Both the position numbers and the translations under genes were made by a program. The notes under the pieces are model-generated. The model worked only from the letters and a program-made list of their open reading frames with translations. It searched no databases and had not been told where the DNA came from. A stretch of DNA of 64,000 nucleotides from Euleptes europaea (lineage: Eukaryota; Chordata; Lepidosauria; Squamata; Sphaerodactylidae), in NCBI RefSeq assembly GCF_029931775.1, contig NC_079324.1, positions 65,293,268 through 65,357,267 of the forward strand. Reading direction: 5' to 3'. The stretch's first letter is position 1; each line of letters begins with the position of its first letter. Shown here piece by piece: positions 23,301 to 35,300 of this stretch.

Positions 23301-26300
23301 CCCCACCCCTGTTCTAGGCAAATAACTGCCTTTGTAAATGATGCTTTTCTGGTTTGTGTGTCTGTTTGAACTGTCTTTTGATCACATGAGGTCTATTAAT
23401 ATTGTGAAGGAGGGGGGCTTCTCCACCAACCTTCGTGCCTGTTTTGCTGCCCAGTTTTATGAAATAGTTTTGAAAACCTTTTCCTAGATTTGTTTTGGAG
23501 AAAAGGGCTCAGGCCAAACCCGTCATGGAAAAGCCGTCATTTTGTTCCTAGGCTGGCTCTCTGGCTTGTTAGAGATGGGCTGGCCTGAGGAGGTCAGAAG
23601 GCCCTCCTGTGCTTCCTTCTGTCATTCCACAAACTGTGTAAAGTAGAGTTGTTCCGGAAAAGCTTTTCTATTAATGTAATGGGGGCTTATGCCCAAATGG
23701 TTCAGGAAGGCGCTTTATCAAGGGAAAGGGACTACGTGTACTATACCCCATTGTCATTTAGGATGTATTTTCTGTTGGCTGCATATTATTGGCTGCACTG
23801 CATTGTTTTCTGCTTAATTTCATACTATTTTTCTGCATTATACTTGCACCGTATATCATGTCTAATATGCTAGGCTCATTCAGATGTCTTTAATCCTCAT
23901 CATAGTATGTGGCTTATTAGATGTCTCTTCATACAGATTGTATCCATTTACAATCTGTGTAATCTACTTGGAGTCTCAGAAAGGAAAATGGCAGATTAAA
24001 TAAATAAATAGTAATGAACATTTCAGAAACAACAGTTGTGTACGGTCCTGCTCCATGGCACGTGGCGGAACTTCTTCAGTGCTAGAGGGTCTCTTTCTCT
24101 GGCAGATAATTATGGATGATTGAATGTAACCATGGTTGATGATTCTTAGAAGTTATTTAAGTGTTCAGATACAAAGTGAACTGCAGTTACTAAGTTCCTG
24201 AAATTATTTCCCCCTTTTATAGTAGTGGGTATTGGATTAGTAAAATGGGAGCCAGGATGTTAGTAACCGCAAAGCTGCCTTGTTCATTTACTTTTCCAGT
24301 GTTTGTATTTTCTGATCTCATGGTGGACAGTCAATTAGAGTATCCCAAGGAGCTCAGAGAGAAATACATCATCTCAAATACTTTGGGAAGGTAAGTTAGA
24401 GTAGTGTTTGTGGTGCAGGATATATTTTGGAGAGGGTTTTTTTCCTTGCTTCATTCCTGTGTGATGCTGCCCTTAGGGGTGTAGCATGCAGCAAAGCAGT
24501 TCCAAAAGTGATCTAATTCTCTTTCATAGGGGGAGGGGGGACTGGCTAAAATGGGCAGACCAATCTGGGGGGGGGCACTGCAGTGGCGTCGCTGGTCTGT
24601 TCCCTATCGACATTCCACGGGGTGGGGGTGGGGAAACCAACATGCCTCCTTCCGTGTCGCAAGGGTGCTGGGAGTCCTTGGCAATTCCAGCCACACCTTC
24701 CAGTCAGGCAGTGGTGGCTGATGGTGTCGCTCTGAGGGGTAGGCACAGGTGCAGCCCACCACTGCCTGCAGATGTAGCCCTTGATACCATGCCTGCCCGC
24801 CCTGCCCCCCACAGCAGAGTGCCAGAGGATGGGTAGAAAAGACCCAGCAACGGCCTCTGCAGAGTCACATGGCAGGAGCCCTGGAGCCAGAGCACTTCAG
24901 GGCACCCCCACAGATAAGTGCCTGGGTCTCAGCCCATAGCCATCTTGCTGTTTGCCAGGCAGGGGGACATTAGACATAGGGGAGGGAGCACCCAACGGCG
25001 CCCCCCAGCAAAGTCTTGCACACACCCCTCCATAGTCTGCTCTGATGGCATCACCAGCTGTGTATGACCAGGCTGGGAATGTTAAGCAGATGGGGGTGAC
25101 CTGGTGGGCTGGCACTGGGAGGCATCGACAGGGCTCCAGGTTCAATCCCCACCTGGAAAGAGGCCGTCCGTACACACCTGATTTTTAGCTCCAGCAAACC
25201 ACAAAAGGGGTGTGTGGCCCAACTGATGAGCCACCGACATTTTTTTTGTTTATTTAAAATGTTTCTGTGCTCCCTTGCCACCCAGTTCAGGGTTCCCAGG
25301 GTAGGACCACGTACCATATGGGTCGACACACCCTCCATGCCGCACTTAGAAGGCTGGAAGATTCCCAGTGAGCTGCCGTTCATGATTCCTGCGGAGAGGC
25401 CTGGGCCCCAGCGCCCAGCAGGCTGCCCTCGCTCAGGCAAAGAGCCCTCGCCCAGCCCTGTTCAGGGGCTGTGGGGGGGGGAGTGATTTTGGCGAGGGAG
25501 CTCTCTTGTCCCAGCAGGACTCCCTCAGGACTGCTCCCCAGCCCTCTCTTCAATGGGGTTTAGAGCCTTTCCCTTCAGTAGACCACCACCACCTCCTCCC
25601 TGCTCCCACCTCCTCAACTGCTCCGCAGTTGGATGCCAAGAGGAGCATCCAAACCAGGGCTGCTTAGATAACGTTAGCCACAGTGAGGTGCGTAGTTGGA
25701 ATCAAAGCAATCACTTTCTCTTAAACACAAGCTTTATTCTACTGGCAAAACTCTAGATAAAATACAGGCTGCAGCACTAGGGTGCAGACTAATAAAAGAA
25801 ATGAAACAGAAAGATTGCTGACCCAAGCTGGAACTTACCGAGCCTGAGCATCTGATCTCCCTCTGGAAGGTTCAAATTGGGTGTATGCGTCATTTGCTTG
25901 GTCACACTTTCCCTGTGGTCACACACACACACACAGAAGGGACAGTTCATTTTCAGTCCTCCCTCCTCCATGTGTGAAAGTGTCTTAGCTAGTCTGGGTC
26001 TTGGGTTCTGGCAGCAACAGCCTACTCAGCCTGATGGTGAGGCACTAGCATATCAAAGAGATTCAGGGTTTTCACTCCTGGCCTATCACAGGGAACTTGA
26101 GAGTTTCCAGCCCCAATATCTTCACAAACACTGAGAAGTCCAACACAGGCCATCTCCTTCTGTTCTCATCCATAACACCCCAAAATGTGATGAAATGTCA
26201 AATAATGTCCCGTCGGGAATGCAGGAATCTTCGACATCAAAGCCACGTATGAGGAAGCAGAAGGGGCATGTTGGATGTGTGACTTCCAGGGCCTCTTCCT

Positions 26301-29300
26301 GTTTATGAGATCCAAATTCAGCTTGCCCACTTGCCTTTCCTAGCCCCACGCGGTGAGCCTGGGACTAGCCAGGTGGCAGTCTTTGCTCACTTCGGAGAGA
26401 ATGGGGGAGAACTTGTGTTCAGGCACTCCAGTAGTATGGAACTTAGTATGTGTTTTTTTCCAAAGATTCACCATCTAAAAAGACTTAATTTTTCTGCTAG
26501 TGGTGCCTGTGGAGAGGTGAAGTGGGCTTTTGAAAGAACCACCGACCGCAAAGTTGCTATCAAAATCATAAATAAGTCAAGGTTTATGATGGATGATTTG
26601 CCACAAACTGTAAGTATATACATATTTATTTATATACACACACATATACCATATATTCTGTATACATATCATATATTCTAACACTCAGCTTGTGGCCCCA
26701 TCTGCGGAAACCTAAATCCAAATAACGGGCCATAGAGGGGAAAAAACAGATTTTTCTGCAAACTTGGAGGGCCCCCCCCAGGTTTGCAGAAAAGTCTGAA
26801 AACAAAGGGAGGGGGTCTGCAGGCACAGGCGGCATACTGCTGTTCCTCCGTTGACTTGCTGCGTGCGGGGGGGTGGGCAAGGGTAGCAGCTGTCCCTGCC
26901 CAGGGAGGAACAAGGAGAAAGGTGATAAGGCGGTTGTGGTGGAGGTCAGGGCTTCTGTGCTTCCTCCCAGCCCACTTGCGGTGAAGGTGCAAGCAGGTTG
27001 GGAAGAGGAGACACGGCTCACCCCCCCACGCACACACACACAAACCCCCTAGATTGAAAATGCAAACTCTGTACTTGCATAGACCTCCTAACTCTCATGC
27101 ACACACTGCCGTTTCCAGCTCTGCCCAGCAGGCAGCCCATACAGGCACTTGCATGGGGCAGAGGGGATGAGCCTCAATCCTCGGAATTAGCAGCTCAATG
27201 CTGTGGCATGCAGCTGGAGCACAGCAGCAAAGTGGAAGCGAAAGAGAGCAAGTGCCTGGCAAAGCGTGCCTGACTGTGAGCCCCTGGCACTGATGCTGCC
27301 AGCGACCTTTAAACAGCTACCTTTGGCGGTGGCAGCTCAAAGGGAAGTGTGCTGGCTGCAGCTGTCCAAGGGCAAACAGCCAGCACAATAACTCTGCTGG
27401 TAAAATAACTCTAGATCCAGCAAGCAAGACACACTTCTGTACACTTGCTCCTCCCCTCCCGTAAACCATGTGGTCCCACCCGACTGTGCCCAAGGGGAAG
27501 GAGCAGGCCGTAATAAGTGGGGAAATGTAAAGACCGGCTCCAAGCTTGGCTGCCTTCCCTTGCCCTCTGCTCACGAGGCTCTCTCAGGGCTGCCTCCTTC
27601 CTCCAGCCACCACAGCTGGGAAGAAGAGCTTAATGGAAGAATCTGTGTCTCCCATCCGGTTGAATTAGCATCAACAATAAAACATCAAGAGCAAGAATTA
27701 CGCTTTATAACCCCTGTATACAACCCTGGCAAAAATTAAATAGGACTTTCCCCCTGCTCAACCCCTCCCCTTCACTTTCCTGTATCTCCAAAAGATCAAT
27801 AATAATAACAACAATAAAAGTATATTTGTAGACGGGTTTTGACGGGCATGGACACAAAACGAATTGTAAAATTTCCCCCTGTCTCTTCCCCTTTTTTCTT
27901 TTTCTGTACCCCTTTTAAAAATGAATAAAATTAAAATAATAATTAAGTAGGACTCTAAAACATAACAATGCCGAAAACAGCTTCAAAAAGAGGAGCCCCC
28001 TCGGGGAAAAAAAACCACATGAGGGTTGGCCAGCTCCAGACAGGTAATTCCTGAAGATTGAGGGTGTGGCACCTTTGCAGTGGGGAGGGGGGGCAGGCTC
28101 AGCAGGGAATAAGGTCTTGGAGAGGCAGGGTGTAAATTTTTGGATTTGAAGCTCTCCTCTCCGTGGACACGTGTCCTTGTTTCTGATGGTCTGTGAAGTT
28201 GCAAGTGTTTTGAGTCCTCTGGGTCTTTTGTTTGGAAAGGTACACCAGAGTGGGGGGCTTTGCCTTCTGCTCTGACTCCCTGGGCGAGGGTGTCAGTCTT
28301 GGTGTGGTGCGGGTGTGATTTCTCCTGTTGCTGTGTTAAGTGCCGCTGCGCCTCAGATGAAGTGGTTGGGCTGATGCTGGTGCTTTTCAAGTGACTGGAT
28401 GTTTCACTGTTTAAAAGCAGGAAAGGCCTTTTAATGTGGAAACAGAAGTGGAGATTCTGAAGAAAGTTGACCATGTGAGTGTATCTATAAAACTGTATCT
28501 ACTTTGTTACTTGAGCTTTGCTCATCTTCGTTTTCTTTCATCTTGTCATCAGTAAAGCCTTGGTTATGGTTCTGAGAAATTCTGTTTTGCTTTTCTTCTG
28601 CAAATCTAATTGAAGAAGAAGGAGAAGTGGTTTTTATACCCTGCTTTTCTCTAACTTAAGGAGTCTCAAAGCAGCTTACAGTCACCTTCCCTTCCTGTCC
28701 CCACAACAGACACCTTATGAGGTCAGTGGGGCTTAGAGAGTTCCAAGAGAACTGTGACTGATCCAAGCTCACCCAGCAAGCTGCATGTGGAGGAGTAGAG
28801 AATTGAGCCTGGTTCTCCAGATTAGAGTCTGCTGCTCTTGACCACGACACCACCCTGGCTCTCCAGCGATGTTACAATTACAGAGCATAGCATTGCCAAT
28901 TGTCCCTTGGTCTTGCATTCGTAACCTTTCATTTGTATTGAGATTAAGACCATAAGAAGAGCCCTGCTGGATCAGACCCATGGTCCATCTAGTCCAGCAT
29001 CCTATTTCACACAGCAGCCAATCAGCTGCCCCAGAGGCCAAACAAACAGGGCACAGGATTTCCTATATGCACTATAGACCTAAACAAGGGCAGTACAATA
29101 TTGTCTGTTCAATCTGCAGTCCCTTTCCTAATAATTTCTAGCCTGGAGTTTGCCTTTTTCGCTGCTGCTGCACATTTGGTGGACATTTTTGTCGAGCTTT
29201 CCACTGCAACCCCAAGATCTCTTTTAATCTGAGACTCAGACAGTTCAGACCACATCAGAATATGTTTAAGATCAGGATTGTTGTTGTTTTTTTATTCCAA

Positions 29301-32300
29301 TATGTATCACCTTTCACTTTGAACTTTGTTTGCCACTCGCCTAGCTTAGAGAGAGATCCTCCTGTTGCTCTTGGCAGTCCACCTTGGTCTTCACCATTCT
29401 GAATAATGTACTATGATCTGCCAACGACTGTTTGGCTCATTCCTCAATGGGCTTAATAATTCTCTCTTTAATATCAGGTTCTGCTCATTTGCCTGGAAAG
29501 ATTTTAGGCTACTCGACGTAAATCCCTGGATCTCCTCTGGACACCCCCCTTTTTTTTAAAGGGTGACATTTTCTACTTTTCAGTCTTTTTATTTATTTAA
29601 TAAAGTAATCTGGCCAGTTTTAGTGACAAGTTACATATTCTTGTCAGCAAATCAAGAGTTCCACATCTGAATTCCTTAAGAACCCTTGGGTGCATGCCAT
29701 CTGTACCTGTGGATTTACTAGTTTACAATTTGCCTAATAATCCTAGAAGTTCATCTTTCATCACCTCAGTTCTTCAGACATCCATTCCTAAAATTGCAGC
29801 TTCTGCGTGGATATATGTGCCTCACATTTTCCACAAGTTTCTACAGTATTCTCTGAAGAGCAGCTGCAAAAACAAAGTGCATTTGTTGTATTTTCATCTC
29901 TCCCCCCCCCTTTCTTTTTTAATTTTCCTCTCATTTTCTCTGAGGGTGGCTCGGATCTCTTCCTGTCTTCTTTGCTTGCTACAGCCCTGCCTGATAAAGA
30001 TTATTGACTTCTTTGAAGGAAAAGATTTTTACATTGTGTTGGAACTGTAAGTAACCTATTTGAATTTGTGTTTCTGTATATTGCTTCAGGGAGGAGTTCT
30101 CGAGCCCCGCAATTTAAATGGAAATGACTGAGGAGTTTTTCAGGGAATTACTGACCTGGTAGTGTAGTAAAAAAACATCCCCATGAAGCTGCCAGACTCC
30201 TGCTGGCCTCTCACGGGTCACTCTTGCCTGCTTTGACTGCTCAAGGATTCTCACAGGCCTGAAATGGGGGAGGGGTGTCTTTCGCGTCACCTACCAACGG
30301 GTCCCTTTAGCTAGAGATATCAGGGACCTTTTGCATGTAAAGCAGATTTTGTACCAATGAACTATGGCCGCACACCCTAGATTATTGGGGATTCGATTTA
30401 AAGAAAGGGAATTGATATCTGGACTGGGTTTTGCAGAAGGAGGATCTGTAGCGGGAAGCATGGGCGCCTCTTCATTGGTCCTTGGCAGAAGCAGCCTTGA
30501 TTCAGATGTAAAAATCCAATCATGGTTTGGTGTTACATGGACAAACGAAAGGGTCATGATTTCCCTCTCTTGTTTGCAATCCTATTTTTGCAATTCTACT
30601 GTAATGGCAAAGTAGGAAATGGATTTTGATGATTACTTGGGCTTAGAAGAAGAAGAAGAGTTGTTTTTTATATGCTGACTTTCTCTACCACTTAAGGGAG
30701 ACTCAAACCGGCTTATAATCACCTTCCCCTCCCCACCTTCCCCTCCCCACAACAGACACCCTGTGAGGTAGGTGGGGCTGAGAGAACTCTGAGCTGTGAC
30801 TAGCCCAAGGTCACCCAGCTGTCTTCGTGTGGAGGAGTGGGGAAACAAATCCACTTTACCAGATTAGTGTCCGCCACTCATGTGGAGGAGTGGGGAATCA
30901 AACCCGGTTCTCCAGATCAGACTCCACTGCTCCAAACCACCGCTCTTAACTACTACACCATGCTGGCTCTCTCTTAGGTTGTGCTTGTCTGGTATCCACT
31001 CTCTGCATCTGATGGAGTCTTTTGGCAGTAAAAGCTCCTGCCATAGCGAAGTATTTACTTTACACGCTGTGGGCAAAGCGTCTCTGTTCAGAGGGGTTTC
31101 TATCAATAAGGGCTGCCTTTCCTCCCCCTTCGCCTTGCTAGAATTTAATCTGGCTTCCAAGAGCTTTGTGTTCCGGAGCTTTGTGGGGTGGGGGAGGCCA
31201 ACCCTCCATTCCTATCTTTGCTTGCCCACACAAATACGTTTTATTATTTATTCATAAATACTGGTACCTCCCTTCTTAGGCCTGGTTTATAGTTGGGTTG
31301 CAGAATGTTTAAAAATGCATCTAAAAGTAAAACAATAAAATACCAACAAATTAAATCAGGAGCAAAATTGATAAATTGAAAACCATGGCCAGATGAGGAA
31401 AACTTTCACCTAAATGCTATCTATGAATGAAAAGCTGAAAAGAGATGGGAGAGGGAGATCAGGGATCCACAGATCAGGGGTTGCCATAGGACAGGCCTTG
31501 TCCCTGGTAGTTGTCTGCCTCCCCTCTGGATGGGGGTGGGGGGTGGGGTGCACTCAGAGCCAGATCTCTGGGAAAGGTCTTAATGAGGTTAAACTACTCA
31601 AAGCTTATCTAGGCTGAATCAGTTCTCTGAATTGTTCCTGTATTAACACTGTTAAGAAACTGGTCTTCCTCTCCACTTGCCTTTCAGGATGGAAGGGGGG
31701 GAGCTATTCGATAGGATTCTGCCCCCAGCAAGATTGAGTGAAGCGATCTGCAAGTTTTATTTCTATCAGATGCTGTTGGCTGTGCAGGTAATTCTCAGTG
31801 CTGCAAAATAAATCATTGTGGCTGGCTGCCTCTCAAGATTGTGGCCCCGTCTTGACTACTGTAGTTCCTATTCATGTTGTTTGCTAATGCTGATTGGTAC
31901 CAAGAGAACCTGCCTTATGCTGTTGTACTACTTCAAGGCAGTATCGTTTGTGTTTCCTTCCAGTAAACCTGGGGATGAACAAGGGCATTTGCATAGAATT
32001 GTTCATATCTTTACTGATTCAAGATACAGGGTACAAAAAAAGATCTTCACTCTGGACCGTGGAGTCTGAAGAATAAACTGTTCTCCAGCACTTGTAGAAT
32101 ACACAGAACGATAATAAATTTCTACTGCTGCCTCCGGCCCCAATTCAAGTGGAAAAGGTGTGCGGCAGCCCAGTCTTTGCCTGGTTGTTTCTAGGTGAGA
32201 AAAGCCCCTTCCTCTTCCTCCCCTCGTCCATGATTCTCGTGTTCCAGAGGGGACACCGGGCAATCTTGCACTACTCTCTCTCTCGGGGGTTTTGTCCTTG

Positions 32301-35300
32301 CCTCAAGAAAAAAACGTTGGGATGGGGGAGGGGATGACAATTTTTTGCAATATGAGTTCCCAGTGTGGAGTCCTCAAATATTTTTTGTTCTATATTATTA
32401 TTGATTATTTTATTAGATGTATATCCTGCCCTTTCCTGGCCTAGGCCAGGCTCAGGGCAGCTTACAACTATCAACAATACAATAAACATAAGATAAAATT
32501 GAAAACATACAAAAATATAAACCAGTCAATATCCACATATTATAAACCTGACTAAAAGATGGCACCCACATCTAATTTCATTTCACATATTATATTAAAA
32601 TCTATATTTTCCAGCAAGACTCAATAAAAAACCCTAATCATAAAATCATAGAGTTGGAAGGGACCACCAGGGTAATCTAGTCCAACCCCCTGCACAATGC
32701 AGGAAATTTACAACTTCCTCCACCCCCAGTGACCCCCACTACATGCCCAGAAGATGACCAAGATGCCCTCCCTCTCATCATCTGCCTAAGGTTATAGAAT
32801 CAGCATTGCTGACAGATGGCCATCTAACCTCTTCTTAAAAACCTCCAGGGAAGGAGAGCTCACCACCTCCCGAGGAAGCCTGTTCCACTGAGGAACCGCT
32901 CTAACTGTTAGAAAATTCTTCCTAATGTCTAGACAGAAACTGTTTTGATTTAATTTCAACCCGTTGGTTCTGGTCTGATCTTCTGGGGCCACAGAAAACA
33001 ACTCGGCACCATCCTCTATGTGACAGCCCTTCAAGTACTTGAAGATGGTTATCATATCCCCTCTCAGTCTTGTCCTCTTCAGGCTAAACATACCCAGCTC
33101 CTTCGACCTTTCCTCATAGGACTTGGTCTCCAGACCCTTCACCATCTTTGTTGTCCTCCTCCTCTGGACCCGTTCCAGCTTGTCTACATCTTTCTTAAAT
33201 TGTGGTGCCCAAAACTGAACACAGTACTCTAGCTGAGATCTAACCAGTGGTGCTGTTGACAGAAAGAACGCTAGAGGAGTCTTCAGGAGAAATGGGGGAG
33301 TCCAAGGAAGGGTCCTGTGAGGGAGGCAAGCCACTGCCCTCAACCATAAGCCTGGTGGAGCATCTCGTCTCGTGCTCTGCGGAATTGGTCCTGCAACACT
33401 CCGGTCTCATTAGACAGAGTTCTACCGGCTAGGAGCCACCACCGAGAAGACTCTGATGCTGGTTGAAGGCAGCCAGAGAGTCTTCAGGCCAGAGGCCATC
33501 AGAAGATGGTTTCCAGCCGAGCGCCATGCTCTTTGAGGGATACATTGGGAGAGACGGTCCCGCAAATATGAAGGTCACAGGCAGTTTAGGGCTTTAGAGG
33601 GATTTGGTACTCAACTTGGAGCCAGTGCAGCTGATGGAGCTCTGGTCATACATGTGTTCTCCATGGAGGGTCCCTGTAAGGACCCGCACAACTGCGTTCT
33701 GGACAAATTGTAATTGCTAGAGCAACCTCAAGGGCAGCCCTGCGTAGTTGCAGTAGTCCAGTCTGGAGGTGACTGTTGCATGGATCACAGTGGCTAGATT
33801 AGAGTGGGACAGATAAGGGATTAGTTGCTGGGCCCAATGAAGATGAAAAAAGACAATCCTGGCAACATTTGCAACCTGGACCGCCAATGAAAGGGCGATA
33901 TCCAGGGTCACCCAAACTCTGGATTGAGGCAGAAGGTATCACTTGTGCCCAATCAAGGGTTGGGAGTTGAATCTCCCATTCCGAACCACTCCGAACTAGC
34001 CACAGAACCTCTGTCTTTGGTGGACTAACTTCAGTTAAAATGCCTCTTTTTTGCTGGGTATTAGACGGCTTTGAGGTTGACCAAGTCAAGGAGTTTGTTT
34101 ATCTTGGCATTCTTTTTTCCCATAACCTAAACGGGAATGCCCATCAAAAAGGAGTATCCAACAAAATTAAACCTGGGGTTGGTGCTATTATCAACTTTTT
34201 CCATACCAAAGGTGGCAAATATATTCCAGGGGCTATTCAGGTTTTCAATCTAAAAATCATTCCAAGTATTCTTTTTGGTGTTGTCATTTGGATAACTGTT
34301 GTCAAGGAATCTACAGATCGTCCATTGCTTCAGTTTTTATGAAAACTCTTAAATGCCCCTCAATGTGTTGCTGGCATTACCCTTTGCTCCGAGTATGGCC
34401 AAATGTCACTCGAAGCCAGGGCATGGTTGGTCGCCTTTAAGCTACAACTTAAACTGCACTTTAGCACTGAGGGGCTCCTAGCTTCTCTGAAGCACGACCC
34501 TTTTAAATCCTCATGGCAAAAAATCTTAGATGAGAAATTGTCATTGTTGGGCTTCTCGCAGGATATGTTATTAGATCTTGGGAAAACTGAAGCTTTCACC
34601 AAAATTAAAACGCATTAAAGAGCTTGATTATAACAGCACTACTTTTTGTGCTCGCCATGTTTGTTCATCTCAGTTTTTCGGAATACCACCACCACGTGGT
34701 TTGCCCGCTTATACTTATTTGACAACTCGTCTTTCTAGAGCCTTCTGTTTCGCTAGACTGAATGCTAACCCCTCTATGGTTACGCAGGCAGGATTTTGAA
34801 TATACCATATCCAGACAGGACCTGTCCTTGCTCTTCTGGCTCTATCGATTCATTAGCTCATGCAGTCTTGGAATGCCACTTTTTCGAGGAACTTCGATCA
34901 CATATCTTTCCCCTTTTAGCATATAAATCTAATGCCTCTGTCTGACATAATGCCTTTTTTACTAAGTGACAGGGATCCCAAGGCTACATTGTCAGTGACA
35001 AGATTCGTTCCAGTCCTTATATCCCTCAAACATTAGATATATGCTGCTCAAGATCAATGGATCAAGAAGCTTCTAAGGCAGGGGTGGGGAACCTCCGTCC
35101 CACGGGCCGGATCCGGCCCGTGAGATCATTTTGTCCGCCCCCCGGCCCACCTGCCGAGGCCGGGGAGCTCCACAGAGCTAGCTGTCGCTAACCAGGCCCT
35201 CATCTCAGCACTTCGGGCTTCACTGGGAAGCCGGAGCGCATGCACACAAAGCTGAAGGTTGATTGGGTGATTGTGGGGCGTTTCCCCCAAGTCTCCCTTC

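Larger units (their letters stand above)
21613..23311. mobile_element. hAT-type DNA element, about 1.7 kb, carrying nested insertions
   Basis: Left end CAGGGATGGGGAACGTCAGG, right end GGTTCCCCACCCCTG. Flanking 8-bp sequences TTGTAGGC and TTCTAGGC differ at one base, supporting a hAT target duplication. Inside lie a pyrimidine run, a small inverted-repeat element and an LTR-like segment. Located in CHEK2 intron 3. Confidence 0.7.

Noticed and set aside
32792-33343. 183-codon minus-strand frame as a host gene
   Set aside because: It is the CR1 reverse-transcriptase C-terminus followed by the CR1 tail.
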